DNA of 64,000 bases from Parus major (GCF_001522545.3 NC_031769.1:69058640-69122639); one strand, 5' to 3'. Counted from the stretch's first letter, positions 1-12,900 are shown. Numbers and translations are program-made. Notes: generated by a model not told the origin, from the letters alone.

Positions 1-1599
1 ATGCTCTTCAACACTGCACTAAGAGATCCATCTCGGCGAGTGTGTGATCTTTTTCTACATCTGTGTAGCCCCTCTGCCTTATGGGTGGACATCACCTGCA
101 GCAGGGCTGACTAGGGCAGAGTTGGAGGGACATTTGATTCCATTTTGCAATGCATTTTCCTCCCTGGAGTCCATGGAGATCTGGTACCATAGCACTGCCT
201 GTAGGCACCAGATGCCACTTTTTTCCTGAGGAAGAAAGGGGAAAATGGCCTAGGAAAAGGTAGGGACTTGGTGCACAGAGGCATGTAAGGATTAATGCCT
301 CCCAAACTTGGTATGTCTCTTCGAAGACAGGATGTTACAGGAATTCACTGATGGGAATTTGGCATAAACATCTTCTTAACTTGTAAAAGCTGTACAGCCC
401 CCCTCTCCAGCATCTCAAAGGCTTTTTCTGAACAAAATCTGTAGAACCTTGAGTGGCCATGGCAGGAAGGTGTGGGTCACAGCAGGTGCCATGGGCCACA
501 TCTCATCCCCAAGAGTAGAGGGAAGGATGGCAGGAGGCCCCTGTTCCTTTAAGGGACACCTCAGAAGCATCAATTCAGATGTTTGCTCTTCAGATTACTC
601 AGCTGGGCAAGGGAGGGGGGGAGAGGGGGAAGGGGAGATCAGCAAAATATTTCACATAGTCCTTCTAGCTGATCAACAGAGAAGCAAAAGTCAGCTGCAT
701 GTGCTAAAATGATGCCTGTGGTGTAAAATACATCGTGAGAGGTCCGAGATGGTAGTGACTAATACTTCAGAGACACACATGAAGGGGGAACCAGAGTCAA
801 ACTGATGGCTGAAATTTGACCTATTTGACTTCTCCTGTGTTATCTCAATTATTTCATTAGGAAGTTTTGAATCAAGAAGCACTGTGGGATGCAAAAAGCT
901 GCTTCAAACGTTCATTGTGAGAATGGTAATTGAGTTTTAAATATTTATGGCAGAACCTGGAGTTGTACTAGTGAATGCATTATAGGCTCTCCCTAGTGGT
1001 AAGCCTGGCTTGCGGGAGACCTTGCACTGCAAATAGCCCCAGTACAGTGAGGAAGGGGAAAAGGAATTTTATTTTCTGAAAATGATTTATTTAGCTGATT
1101 TTAGAGGGCTTACTCCTTCCTAGGCAACACTTTGAGCGTGGAGCTACATGATATGGGGAGGAGAAAGGTGTTCTAAACAAACCTGGCACCTAGATAACCT
1201 ACAGGTCTGTGTTCACACCACTTGCAACTGTTTGTCCCCAAAACACACTGGATCTGCAAAAAGATGAGGCCATGAGGAGTGGAAGACTCCTGCCTACTGT
1301 TGCCATTTGTAGCTCTTGCCGCTTGGTATTACTGATCCCATGTGAGACGCTAGGAGGTACGTACGCATCTTTTTCTTTTACTGCTGATGGTAATAGGATT
1401 GTTTTCTCTGCAGGGAGAGCAGAAACGAGTCTATGGTTCTGTGCTCTGTTGCCGGCATAGGCCTTGGTGCAGTGGACAAAACCCAGGCCCTCGCCTGGCT
1501 CTGGGTCCGCTATGGTAAGATAACACAGCACATGCACATATGACTTTAAGGTGCACTACTAACACGGCTCTAAAGCGCCAGCTGAGATTGATGGTCCTC
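1..1599. other. 5' flanking noncoding DNA
   Basis: I see no convincing coding exon here. Open frames are short, overlap on both strands and resemble no protein I recognise. The only distinctive element is a purine-rich, G-rich tract near 611-635. By remembered mammalian synteny the PIGN gene should lie somewhere to the left of RNF152 in this orientation, but none of its exons is recognisable. Confidence 0.5.
611..635 (+). repeat. G-rich tract, potential G-quadruplex
   Basis: Four G runs of 3, 7, 5 and 4 bases are separated by one to three bases (A, AGA, AA). This fits the standard G-quadruplex pattern on the + strand. It lies about 1 kb upstream of the CpG island. Whether it folds or has a function is not known from sequence. 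Confidence 0.6.
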
Positions 1600-1954
1600 A
1601 AGGCACTTGAGCCGGAGATGCTGCCTTGCTCGGGGTGTCCGACAGCCCCGCGTTCCCCGCGGGAGCAGCTCCGCAGGGTGCGCGGGGCAGGCGCCGCTCT
1701 GTCCCGCCGGGAATGCGCTCAGGTGCAGCCGTCCCTCACCTTGGGCCAGGTGGCACAACAAGCTGCACCTTAAAGCCGCAGAGTCCTTCCTCAACCCTGA
1801 GGAACACCCCCGGCCGCCGCATGCTCCCTCGCCCCGCTGGCGGGCCCGGGTGGCACCGTGCAGGGCACGGGGTGTCCGCGGCCGCCAGCCCGCCCCGCTC
1901 CGGCCCCGCTGGGCAGCCCAGCCCGCGGCCACGGAGCAGCCGCCGGCCCCGGCT

Positions 1955-1985
1955 GGGGCGGGGTGGGGCGCACCGGGGTCCGGGG
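1955..1985 (+). promoter_or_regulatory. G4-capable GC-box cluster
   Basis: Five runs of exactly four G are separated by loops of 1, 1, 6 and 3 bases, a strong G-quadruplex pattern that also contains overlapping Sp1-type GC boxes. A second such cluster lies at 2042-2061 (G runs of 4, 7 and 6). Their place in the CpG island fits promoter-associated G4 DNA. Folding is inferred, not shown. Confidence 0.65.
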
Positions 1986-2131
1986 CGGCTCCGGCGCTCC
2001 CCGGCGCCTCGGCCACGCCTCGCTCGGCCCCGCACCCCGGCGGGGCGGGGGGGACGGGGGGCGGCGCCGGCTGCCGGGGCGAAGGCGCCGGCTGCGGCGG
2101 CGGGCGCGGGGCTGCCATCCCGCGGGCAGGC

Positions 2132-2147
2132 GCGGCGGCGGCGGCGG
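2132..2147 (+). repeat. CGG triplet run
   Basis: A short CGG microsatellite lies just before the ATGGCGGC motif. If 2158 is an exon end, it would be in the 5' UTR. Such runs in 5' UTRs are often length-variable. Confidence 0.7.
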
Positions 2148-2158
2148 ATGGCGGCAAG
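2148..2158 (+). promoter_or_regulatory. YY1-like ATGGCGGC motif next to a splice donor
   Basis: ATGGCGGC at 2148-2155 is the core of the YY1 element commonly found just downstream of transcription starts in CpG-island genes, usually in the sense direction. It runs directly into an AAG|GTCAGT splice donor, with the GT at 2159-2160. Together they suggest a + strand transcript starting a little upstream and a first exon ending at 2158. The ATG is followed by only three codons before the donor, so a coding role is unlikely. Confidence 0.4.
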
Positions 2159-2450
2159 GTCAGTGGGCGCTCGCTGCCCGCCGGCGGGGCTCCCCTGCCG
2201 GCCGGGCTCTCCCGCCGGCCTCCCCCGGGGCGGCGGGCGATGCTCCCGCGCGGTGGATCCAGCGGCGGGGGCGCCTCTCCCTCCTCCTCTTCCCGGCGGG
2301 GAGCGGGGCCGCCGCGGGCGCGGATGCCTCCCGCCCGGGCGAGGGGCAGACGCGGCTTTCGCAAGCGCCTGTCCCGGGCGGCCCCGCCGTGCCGGGGTGG
2401 CCGCGGCAGAGCGGGGTGGCCCCGGGCGGTGCCGCGGCGCGATGCGCGGT

Positions 2451-2459
2451 GCAGGTGAG
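2451..2459 (+). other. Candidate first-exon splice donor CAG|GTGAGC
   Basis: This is a near-perfect vertebrate 5' splice site inside the CpG island, with the exon ending at 2453. Alternatives are AAG|GTCAGT (GT at 2159) and CAG|GTAGGA (GT at 2858). Any of these could join a noncoding first exon to the acceptor near 40862. Sequence alone cannot choose between them. Confidence 0.4.
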
Positions 2460-2473
2460 CGGCCGAGCAGCGC

Positions 2474-2492
2474 CCGCCGCCGCCGCCGCCGC
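2474..2492 (+). repeat. CCG triplet run
   Basis: Six or so consecutive CCG units lie in the 3' half of the CpG island. This is simple triplet DNA of the kind that varies in length between individuals. Confidence 0.75.
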
Positions 2493-3132
2493 GTCCCGGG
2501 AGGGCGGCGGGCAACGAGGTTACTTCGAAACGCGGCGGGGTCGCGGCTGCATCGCGCCAGCGCTGCTCCGAGCGGAGGAGGGTCATCCGTGTGCTTTGCG
2601 AGCAAGTAAATCCAGATAACTTAGAGTCGGCGTTTGGTGGGGTTCTTTGTTCCAGCGGGAGGTTCGGTGGTGCTTTTGCCTTGGGTTGGATTTTTTTTGG
2701 GGGTTGATTCCTCTTCCTTAGCCCGCAGTTAGCGGAGAAGATACGCGGTAACTCGGGTGCTGTCATTTAGTGCCGGACATCTCGCCGGGCTTTCAGAAAA
2801 AGGCTTTAATTATTTTTTTAACCAGCCTGGAGGAGAGGCGTGAAGCCCCCTGTCCAGGTAGGAGCCCCGCTGTACGGAGCGGCAGCGCTCAGAGTTCCTT
2901 ACGGCGTTAGATACCGACCCAGCTGAGGTCGGGCTGCCAAAAATGTGATTTACGGACCCTGCCGACGTCCGTCACCCAAGCGCTTTGTTCCGATACGCCG
3001 TCCGGTGGAGGGACTTCTCTTCTCCGGGAGCAGCTCTGCCTCTTTTGAGATGTGGATACACTTAGGATATGTGTGCCAGGGTGCCAGCCGGCGAGGCATT
3101 AAGAGTGTGTGTTTGTGTAATAGGTGTCTTAC

Positions 3133-3146
3133 AAAAAAAAAAAAAA
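3133..3146 (+). repeat. A14 homopolymer
   Basis: An uninterrupted run of 14 A is followed by GAAAAG. It is not preceded by a recognisable retroposed body, so I call it a simple mononucleotide repeat. Confidence 0.7.
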
Positions 3147-6100
3147 GAAAAGCAAACAGGCTTTTGATGAGGTCCCATTAATTGAACTGTAAACATAATA
3201 ATTCCTCTGTGATTGTTTGCTCACTGAAACTCTTCCTCCTTCTCATCGATACGGCCCATGCTTTTTTTCTCTTTTTATTTTTGTTTTCAACTAGTACATT
3301 TTAGAGAGCTTTTGATACAGATTTACTTAGATTTTTTGCCTGATTTAGGCTGTTGGAAATTATTTGTAGCCTTTCCACTTAGGATGAGTGTGAAGGTCCT
3401 GTTCTCAGCCCTTCTGTACCACAGGCCTTTGTGAAATGCCCAGCGAGTCTGTACTAATGTAGAGCGAGCCTATGGGATGACAACAACAGCAATCTAGGAA
3501 AGAAGTCCTTCTGCTGAAAACTCTGTTCTTGGCTATGTAACAGTGTGTGGTTCTGGTTGCATGAGAGATGGAATGTAGAAGTAGCCCTGGCTGAGGAGTG
3601 TGAAGGTGGGACAGCCTTGTGCTGTTGCTGGCCGTGGCACTGGTGGCACTGGCGTGCCCATGGCTGTGGGGATGGGGCTCTGTGGAAAATTCCCGCTATG
3701 CACAAGCTGGCAGTACAGTTAAAAAGCCCAAGCCTCTGGCTCGAATCTGTGAGGTCTCTCAGAGGGTTTAGACAGCTGGCCAGGTATGTGAAGACAAATG
3801 AAAATTATACCTGTTTTTTTTGCTGCTTTTGTGTGGGGAAGAAAGTTGGACCACATACCTGATAGAAGTCTTATATGCATGTTGTGAAGTCTTCCTGGGA
3901 GTATTGGACAGTGCTGTGAGATATTCAGAAATGCCAGGAAAACAATAAATATTATTTTGGCCTTAATACACCGTGTTTAATTTATACGTGGAAATGCAAG
4001 AACTCAGAATGAGCTTCTTTCAGGACCTGCTGTGGCTTAGGAGAGTGCCCAGGGAATGGGCAAGTAGATCCTTCTGGGTGCTGGTCACCCTTTCCAGAGA
4101 GACTCACTTGGCCCTTCAGCTTTGCCAAAATCCGTGGATATGTTTTTGTCATACGTGTTCTTGGCTTTGGTTCAGGGCTCTCACCTTGACCCCTCGATGA
4201 TCTAGATCGGCAACTCCATCAGCCACAGTCTGATGGAGGCTTCAGCACAGGTTTAATATCAGTCATGTGAGTTTCCCCTTAGAAATTAGAGGGATACTTG
4301 AAAACAAGCTGGCATGTGGAGATTTCAAGCTCAGGATTGTCTCTTACAAGCTTTTCAGGATATGAACTGCACATTGTTTTTCCTTTCATGGGACTGAAAA
4401 CAAGTGCCATATCATGTTTGGGTTCCCTCCAGAACAGCTGACCATACTTGGGACCAATACTGGCAGAGTAGGAGCAGTGGTGCTTCTTTGCTGGAGTTTT
4501 ATGGAGTATTAGTTTGTGCTTGGGGCTTGAAATCTTGCTGGAAGCCAATGAAGCTTATACTCCTAAATGCTCAAGCCATCCTTTTGAGCAGAATGTAGTT
4601 TTCTAAGTCAGTGAAGTATTTTTCAGTTTGTGACCTCAGTCAGTTGATGGGGCCTGGAGGATACAGGTCTAGTGGTGTGAATGGATCTAGATGATGCCCT
4701 GATCAGCTGACATGACTCTACCCAAGACCTGGTGATTTGTGGTTCTGACCACATGGCTCTTGACTTTGGGACTTCAGCCTTTTTATAGACTGTCCTTACA
4801 CTGCCTTTTGTATACCTGTGTTATTTGTCAGCTGCTTCTGCAGCCCCCTTCCATACACTGAATAGAAGATACTCAGGCAAGTAATGTCACTGACTTGAGT
4901 GGGGTTATTCAGCTGAGTGAATGGTGTGCAATCCAAGTTCAAAGCAGTAGATTTTGGGTGTGAGTGCTCTTTTTGTGGAATATATGGGAAACTAATTTCT
5001 AGAGCCTGGGATCTTGGCATGCCTTAAATTTTCTCCTGTTCTTACGCTTTGCCTCTATCCGGTGGGTGGGCTGGAAGTCAGATGGAAGGCTGGGATTTCC
5101 ACCCCTTAAAGAAAGCAGCTCTTCAGAGAAATTCCACAGCTGTTTCTGAGTCTGTCTGGAGTTGCATTCTTTGTCGCTGCTGTTTCCTCCTGCTGTGCTG
5201 TGCTCGGAGCAGAGGAGTCCTTGGGACTGATGCAGCTCTGTAGCATGATCTGTCACCCCGAGCGGGGTTAGAGGAAACCCTCCCAGCCTTCATCAGTGCA
5301 GCCTCTCCCTGACTCCCAGACAGGCCAGGGCTCAGCATTTGCTGCTCTGACTGCAGCAATAGCTGCCCCTGCCTAAAGGCAGCCATGGTGGCCAAGCACC
5401 ACCAGCATGGGTTGAGGGACGCTGGGGATGGCAAGCAGAAGGATGCTGAGGTCTCCAGGATGAATTCATTTCCAGGGTTGTGAAGGAGAGCTGCTTTCAC
5501 ACTGAGATCTGAGTAATAGTCCTTCAGCCCTGACAAAGCATTTCACCGCTTTCAGATGCAAATCCCCTTTCCCTGTTTTTCTGCTGCAGAAATTACCTGT
5601 TCAGAGCAACCCCCAGATGTGAGTTTGAAATTTGCCCCTTCCTGCTCCAGATGTGTAACAGCTGGGGGTGGTTACAGAGCTGAACTGCATTGTGTGCTAT
5701 GCAGCTCACAGGCTGGACTGAGCAAGGCGTTGTTTTTTGTTTTTTTGGGATGTAGCAGAACATGGGAACACCACTGATCAAACATCATAGTTTTCATCTG
5801 GTTTTATTTTATTTAATTTTAACTTAGTTTCCCCAGGAAATGAGTGCTGTTTGTTTACTGTTTGGCCAGTTTCAACCAAATTGCACCAATGGTTGGCAGT
5901 CTGTAAGATCACTAATTTCCCACTTGTGTTTGCTAAGAGTAGTGGGTGGCTGGGAAATCTTTGAAGCAGTGCTCTGAAGAAAACTAGACTGCATACAGCT
6001 TCTCTCTGCTCTGCCTGGTAGCAGCTGCCCAGCCAGGCATTGCATGTGTGTGGTCAGACACACAGCACCTCTGCAGCCCTGGCCAATTTGCAGGGTGTGT

Positions 6101-6871
6101 GTGGTGTCCAGGGCAGGGGTGGATGCGAGGCAGCATTGAAGGGAGCTGCAGGGGCAGGAGGGCAGAGGACACAGATGCCCCACAGATGAGTCCTGTTTGT
6201 TACTCTTCCTTGCAGCATGGCTACCCTTGGGTTTGTCAAGCTAAAACTGCCCGAGATTTAGGAAGACTTGTAGGCTGACAGCCACAGCTTGGACAGGCCT
6301 GCTTTCTCTGACCTCCAGGACACCTTAGGAAGTGAGCTTTGGAGCAGATGGGAATGTGCACATTGGGCAGGACTTAGCAGAGGTGTGTGTGCACGGGCAA
6401 ACTCACATGTGTGCCATGGCAGCCCTCTCCCCAGAGTGCCTAAGGTAGGTGTGCACTTGGGCTGAGGTGCTGCTGGGAGATGTCAGGGACATGCTTGTGT
6501 GTTGCTGAGCATCCCTGTATAGATGCAGCTGGTTTGGCATGGCTGTCTTGATGGGTCTGCCTCAGAAATGTGGACACCACTGTACAAAGAAAAGCAGACT
6601 TTACCCTCACCCAGGCTGTCTGTGCTAGACAATATAGCTGTGCTGGGTGTGGTGAGCACATTTCTTCCAGACTTGGGCTGAGGGAAAAGACAGGCATTGA
6701 CAATAGAAATAAGAGTGTCAGAGGTGTTGAGCATTTATGGGTTGCACATGCAATTCCTCACCATTTTGATACCCCTTTTGTTGCTGCTATTTGTCAGACA
6801 GTGCATACCTCTTGTCTTGGGGCTTAGAGCATGGCCCTGCAGAGACCACCAGTGTCAGGCTCTAATGTCAA

Positions 6872-6944
6872 AATATTATGAGATAAATAAATATATATAG
6901 ATATATTTAAAATATATAGATATATATTTATATCAAATATAATA
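6872..6944. repeat. TA-rich low-complexity repeat
   Basis: About 70 bases of interrupted ATAT/AAATATAT repeats with imperfect self-complementarity. This is a typical degenerate dinucleotide microsatellite. Confidence 0.75.
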
Positions 6945-9900
6945 GAGAGCCAAGGTAAATCTCAAACACCCTTAGAGATCTAGGTAAAACCAGAGGCATC
7001 TGTCGAGGTGAGGTGAATGGAGGAACTGTGTAGCTGGCTCCCCATCATGGTTTACAGAGGATGTGGAGGCAAAATGTTATTCTCTTTCCCCACACAAAAT
7101 CTCTGCCTGGCCATCTCTAGCATCCAAGTGTAATTCTCTACACTGTTAGGGATATGTCACTTAGTGAAGCAGAACATCTCTTGCTTCCCTTCTTTTCCCC
7201 TCCATGAACACCATTTCTTACCACCAGTAGCTTAGCATGGTAGATGACTGTGGTAGGTAAAGAATGGACTCTTGGGCTTGGACAAGACACTGCTGGTCCC
7301 TCCTCTGAAGGTGCCAGCCACCCAAGCTTCTGTGTCGTAAATGCTGAAGTAGGCAGATGTGGGGTAGAACACGGCTGTGGTATTATCTTTGCCTGTTCTC
7401 ATTAGATGTATTGTGCTATTGTGTATATGTTTGGGGATGGTGCAGTGCTTTCTCTGTTAGCTTTTAAAGCTGAACTGAGCAGGTTGCATGCCAAGAGGGA
7501 AGGGCTGCAATGTTTCCATTACCACAGTGGACTTTTCCATGGTGGAGCTTTTCCAAAAGATGTGTACTGAGAAGAGCTGGTGGTGACCCGAGTGCCTGGG
7601 ACACTGCAGGCTCTGATTGACTGCACCTCAGGGACTTGACAGCTCCAAGTTTCGCAAGCTCCGCTCTCTGAGGATGGGGAAAGATAGAAGTGAAACTTGC
7701 TTTGTTAGGTGCACAAGATCATGTCAAAGCTTTTGGTACTTGCTGCCAGCACCCCACGGACAAGGTGGAAGTACTACTTAAAAGAAAGGCTGGGTGTATG
7801 TTTGCAGTTGGGTACATACAAAGGCAAACAAGACTTTTTAAAAAGCATGAAGCATGCATGGGGAGCATGCTGTCAGACGCACTGCCTCTTGCCAGCTAAT
7901 GCCATCTGCAAATAAAACAAGTTAGGTTGTTGCTATTGCAGCTGCTTTCCCTCACAAAGCAGGCTTACCCAGACGCTGAGAAACATGTTGGCAATTGGCC
8001 TGAAGTAGGAGGTATGCAGGGTAATTTCCTTAAAAGACCCAATATAACAATTATCATCCAGGTTGAACACATACAATTGTAATGTTTGCTTGCCAGTTGT
8101 ATTTTATATGATGCTCTCCCTGAAGTTGCTCACTGACTGCATCTACCAACTAGCACAGAAACACAGCCTTCTTCCTTGGGCTTCTTCCCTGACCTGCAGT
8201 TAGGAGCAGTGATTACACTTACTCAGGCTTTATTGTGGAGGTAGGAGGGATTTGGTAGCTTGGGAAGAAGGCTGTTAATGGGGTCCTTTGCGATCAGGCC
8301 TGGGGAGCTTTTCTTCTCACTTGGGGCAGAGCACATCAGCTGCTCTGCGCCTCTGTTTAAAGAATCTGATTTGTGACAATCAGCTTCAGAGTAGGTGATT
8401 GATACTGGTCTTGCTTTCCTCCTCTGAAACAACCCCAAAATCCCGAAATGTTTGTGCATGCAATTAAAGCATAAAAGCTCCCTTTCTTCTCCTTGCTGTT
8501 TACCTCAGATCAAGGTGGAAGAGAGGTAGTTGTTCACAGCCATGTGCTGGAGGCATCCATCGTGTTGGGAGGAGAGGCTGCTGGTTGTTCCACATGTTAT
8601 TAATGATAAAAAGATCTAAACATATGATCACATAATTGTGTTGCATTTCAATTGCTTACAAAATTATGACATCAGGAGAACAATGGGGTTGCAAAATCAG
8701 GCGGACAAAAGCAATGAAGTTCCAGGACTAATGTTGCAGAACTCCCCTTTGCATCTGCATTATGATACAATCTTTAATTCTGTAATTGCATAATTTTTTC
8801 CCTTTCAGAGTCCTTTTTTTCACTGGATAGGTAATTGCTGAATAATTCATTTTCTCTTCCCCACATTTACTTTCTCCATGTGGTTCTACATCTGTTTATT
8901 TTACACCCTACCCAGACCTTGAACTGAACAATTGCTAATTTCTGGAGGGCTTTCTCAGATGGGGAAGTTATTCTTGCAGTATATCAGATACAGGTACTGT
9001 CTTTGTTTTCATAGTTGAGGAATGAAGTCAAAGAGCAAATCAATCTCGGGTGATTGAAACACCTTAAATTTTGGCTGCGTCAGAGAGGTACTTGGGTATG
9101 ATTTTATTTTTCACTCATCCCAGAGTACCTGGCATGATGTAGCAGTTCATCTGCTGGAAGCACAAGGACGGCTGACCTCAGCTGCTGGTGTCTGTAGATT
9201 AGCCCTAAATGCCTTAAGGGTGGAACCACCCCATTAGGGGTCACCTGAAGAGAAAACTGGTTTCAGAGACTTGCTGAGCTTCTTAAAGGGTTGAGTGTGG
9301 AGCCAAGAAGGAAGTAATTCCTGCCTGCAGGTAATATGTCCAACTTCCTCAAGCAAGGTGGTTGTCTCTCTCTCTTCCTGCATTGCTTTGTTCACAAATG
9401 TTTCTGACCTTCACTGCGTGAGGCAGGGTTTTAAGGACAGCTGTTGCTTTTATCACACAGCCTTACTGCCCTTTTTTTGAAAGCAGCTGATTTCCAGAGC
9501 TCAAATGGTTTATGATCATTAAATTGGAAACAGAGTCAGTGCAGATACATACAGAGGCTGGGTGAAGGTTGTATGGGCAGTATTTGTTATGATACCTCCT
9601 AATTTTGAAGTGAGCAAGTTTGCAATCTTGGTATTAAAAAAAAAATAACATAGCTAGGTTTAAATGTAATTTTATAACTGTACAAAGGGATAAATAAAAG
9701 ACCTTGTCATGTGAATCTGCAGTGGCCTGAGTCATCCAAAGAGCACAGACCCTTGGGATGTACCATTAATTTCTAACCCATGAGATAAAGGCCTGGTGAG
9801 AAAGCAGTGTTTGGCTATGGATGGTGGTCAGTGGCTGGAGTGGGATGACATGCTCAGCAGGTTGTCTGGTACTGTACTGGGGGGTTTTTCAGCCCAGAGT

Positions 9901-12900
9901 CTGGATATCCTCAGATCCCAGTTAAGGATGGGGTAGGCAGAATTCTGATGCTTCCCAAGTCCTCTCTGACTTGCCTGTGTCTGTTCTTCTCTTCACTACT
10001 TGGCAGCCTAGTCATCCCTTTACACTCTCCCTCCCCAGTCCTCCCTCCTTTCACCCTCTGTTTCTGTGTTCTCCTAACAAATGCCATCTGCTTCTCTCCA
10101 TGTTCTTGGGTAACATCACTTTAGCCTCTTGTTTCTGGTGCCACTTACTGTTTTCCAGAGGTCCCAGATAACCTGCTAGGGTTATGAATAATCTTGATTC
10201 CAGTGTAGATCTGTAACTTTTGCTTGTTCAAACTGTAGTTGAAGGCCAGCCCAATACCTTTGAAGCATTTTAGAGGATTCATCTTCCTTACTTTTAGACC
10301 AGAGCCGTTACTATGGGATACTTTGAGATCAAGCAGTAGGGAAATGCTGCGTTAAGCCAACTCTATTTACACCTTATATCTAAAGAATATGCTGTGTTCC
10401 ACCCTGTTCCTCAGTGTTTTGCTGTATGCAGTATTGCTCGATGTCACCTACCTCATGTGGGGTTAAATACCATACTGAAATTACAACAGTTCATAGTGAG
10501 GAGCACTAGTTGCTCATGCTTTTGTATTTTCTGGAAATGAATAGCAACATGATAGTGCAAGAAAGAGTGTGCAGGTTCTAGAGGCTGAGCTTCCAGCTGA
10601 AATGCAAGTTAGTGAACTTGGCCACTTTCCAGAAAAGTGATGTCTGTTGTTCCAGCAAGTCATTAGATGTCTGCACTTCTGTCTTCTGACCAATTTACAG
10701 CGAATCTCTTCCTACATCTTTATTCAGGGGAGGGGGGTGGTTAATACCAACCTCACACAGCAAAGGATGAAGTAGACTCTTTCTGATTGTGTTCAAATGG
10801 CTTTCTTTATGTACTTTGTGATTTTTTTGTTTCATTTTACTAGATGAGGAAAAGTGGATGTACCAGCAAAGAAAATATGCTTGCCAACAAATCTGGTCTT
10901 GGAACAGACCAGGCTGACCTGCAGTGAAACAGTTGGGATGATAATAATTTCAAAGTTAGACTGGTGTTCTTGGGAGTTTGTGATATAAATCATGGCTGTG
11001 ATCACTATAAACTGTGTCAAACTAGATTCATAAAATAATGTCAAAGTGTCTTAGAGTTTCAGATGACTCAAAGGATTGTACACCTTTACAATTAATAAGG
11101 CTTATATTAATAAGCCAGATGCTAAAAACTGGCACCAACCGGTTTTTCTCCTTGCATTGCCACTGTGTGCAAGTCCAAGAGCCAGTATTTGATTACTGAA
11201 CTTCATGTATTTGAGGAGAGACAATTAACAGGAACACGGGACTGGTCTTCAGCTCTTACCTGAAAGTTCTTGGGGTTCCAGGGAATTTGTCAAGCCTGTG
11301 GAAGGTTACTGGGAGAAATGGCTTGTATCAGTGGAGACATCTACACATCTTTAAGAGGTGGGGGACAGGTTTTGTGTGTGGGAAAAAGTAAACAGCAAGA
11401 AACACTGCGCACTAGTGGCCTAGGCATCTCCAGCCCAGAAGGCGGTGGTGCGCCTGTGTGCCTAGGATTTGGCCTGAGCTTGGATAGGCTGCACTTAATC
11501 CCTGATAGAACCTTGTTCTCTGTGTGGTTTTCTTTTGAAGTAAGCATGTTTAGGCAGACCTTCAGCCACTGTAAGTTGCCATAGCTCCCCTGGGAAAGAA
11601 GCTGTGGGTTTGGCCCAGTGTTAGGTGTGTGTCCTGCTGGTCTCTCTCCATCCCTGGTTTGCCTCCCTCCTCTCCCCTTCCTCACAGCATCTGTGGTTAG
11701 ATGCTGAAAGGCAGGGACAGGGCTTGGAAAAAGCTGGCTCAGCAGAGGAGGTGGAGAGCCAGCTGATGCCACTATTAATGTTCTTTCAAAATTGATGGAT
11801 GAGACGATTACAGAATTGCAGAGGGAAGTTGAAGTTTACAGAATCTGTGTTTTAATTGTATTCTGGATTGTTTTCAGCAGCCAGCCTCTGAGATGCAGGA
11901 CAGATGAAGCATTTTTGTGAGGATGTTAATGTGGACTGCACACTGTACTGTTTTTAAAGAAAGAAAAAGATTGGGCCAGTCTGTTTTCCACACTCTGCTG
12001 CTCTCAGTCTTCTTCACTTGCCCTGTGTGATAGTATGCTGTGTCTAGACAGTGAATCAGATCTGAAATACTGTACCGATGCAGCTAGAGAAAAAACAGGC
12101 TCTTACAAGCACCTGTGGTGTCAAGGTGCTCAAGCCTGTAAGGGGTACCTAGGTTCTGGACTTGTAATTTCCTCTGTGTATCCTTCATCCCTCTGGAAAG
12201 TAGTGAGGATGATGGAGCTGTCTGGCTTGTGGGTGACCAGCAGTCCCTTTAACTTGGGGGAGATTGTTTACCACCCGATGAAGCCCTCCTGCTCAGTCTG
12301 CAAGTAGCAGTTGTGTGCTGCATGAGGTTTTCTTCTGGACAGGTGTTTTGCTTGAGTATACTTCATCCAGCATTGGACCAAAACACTCTTCTAAGTTTTG
12401 TTTTTCTTCAGGCTTTAAATAAACCGATTTTTCTTCTAGTATTTTTCCTAGCTTTTCTTTCCTCTGTGACTGAGAACTTCTCCCCACAGGCTCCTTAATT
12501 CAAATGTAACTTGCTGTAATTCTGCATATTTTTAAAAATTAGTTGTGTAGGTAGTTAAGAGAAAAAAGTATCAGTTTTTTCACTTGCCTCCTCCTGCTTT
12601 CTCTCATGTCTAAAGCTGAGAATGGGACACATTTCAGTGGTCTTTCAAGTCCCAGTCTCAAAGTCTTGGCATCTTTATTAAAGAGACTTGCTTTTCCATC
12701 AGCTACGGGTGGAGTTGTGTAAGAGAAGGTGTCCTCAGAGTCTTGGAGAGCTGCTCTGTTTCTGAAAATTAATAATTTTGGGTGGAGATGATCTTCTGCC
12801 TCAATGCTTTAGCGTGTGTGTTTCTTCCATCTCTCTGATACCTTTTTAAGTATTTCTCTTGGGCAGAGAGGAGCCTCCCCCATTTCTCCCTACTTACCTT

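Larger units (their letters stand above)
1600..2620 (+). promoter_or_regulatory. CpG island, candidate RNF152 promoter
   Basis: About 1 kb of very GC-rich DNA has dense, undepleted CpG dinucleotides, in contrast to the CpG-poor flanks; a weaker CpG-rich shore runs to about 3090. It has GGGGCGGGG boxes (Sp1/KLF type) at 1955-1963 and 2042-2050, CGG/CCG triplet runs at 2132-2147 and 2474-2492, and no evident TATA box. Several consensus splice donors on the + strand follow. It is the only CpG island upstream of the RNF152 coding region on this strand, so I infer it is that gene's promoter and untranslated first exon. It could instead serve an antisense or unrelated noncoding transcript, or act bidirectionally. 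Long open frames across it on both strands reflect scarcity of stop codons in GC-rich DNA. Confidence 0.75.

Noticed and set aside
1570..2766. Long open frames on both strands through the CpG island (up to about 400 codons)
   Set aside because: They overlap in several frames and consist of Pro/Ala/Arg/Gly-rich low-complexity translation, as expected where GC content removes stop codons. No domain is recognisable.
3133..3146. A-rich run considered as the tail of a processed pseudogene
   Set aside because: No gene-like body or target duplication is seen before the run.
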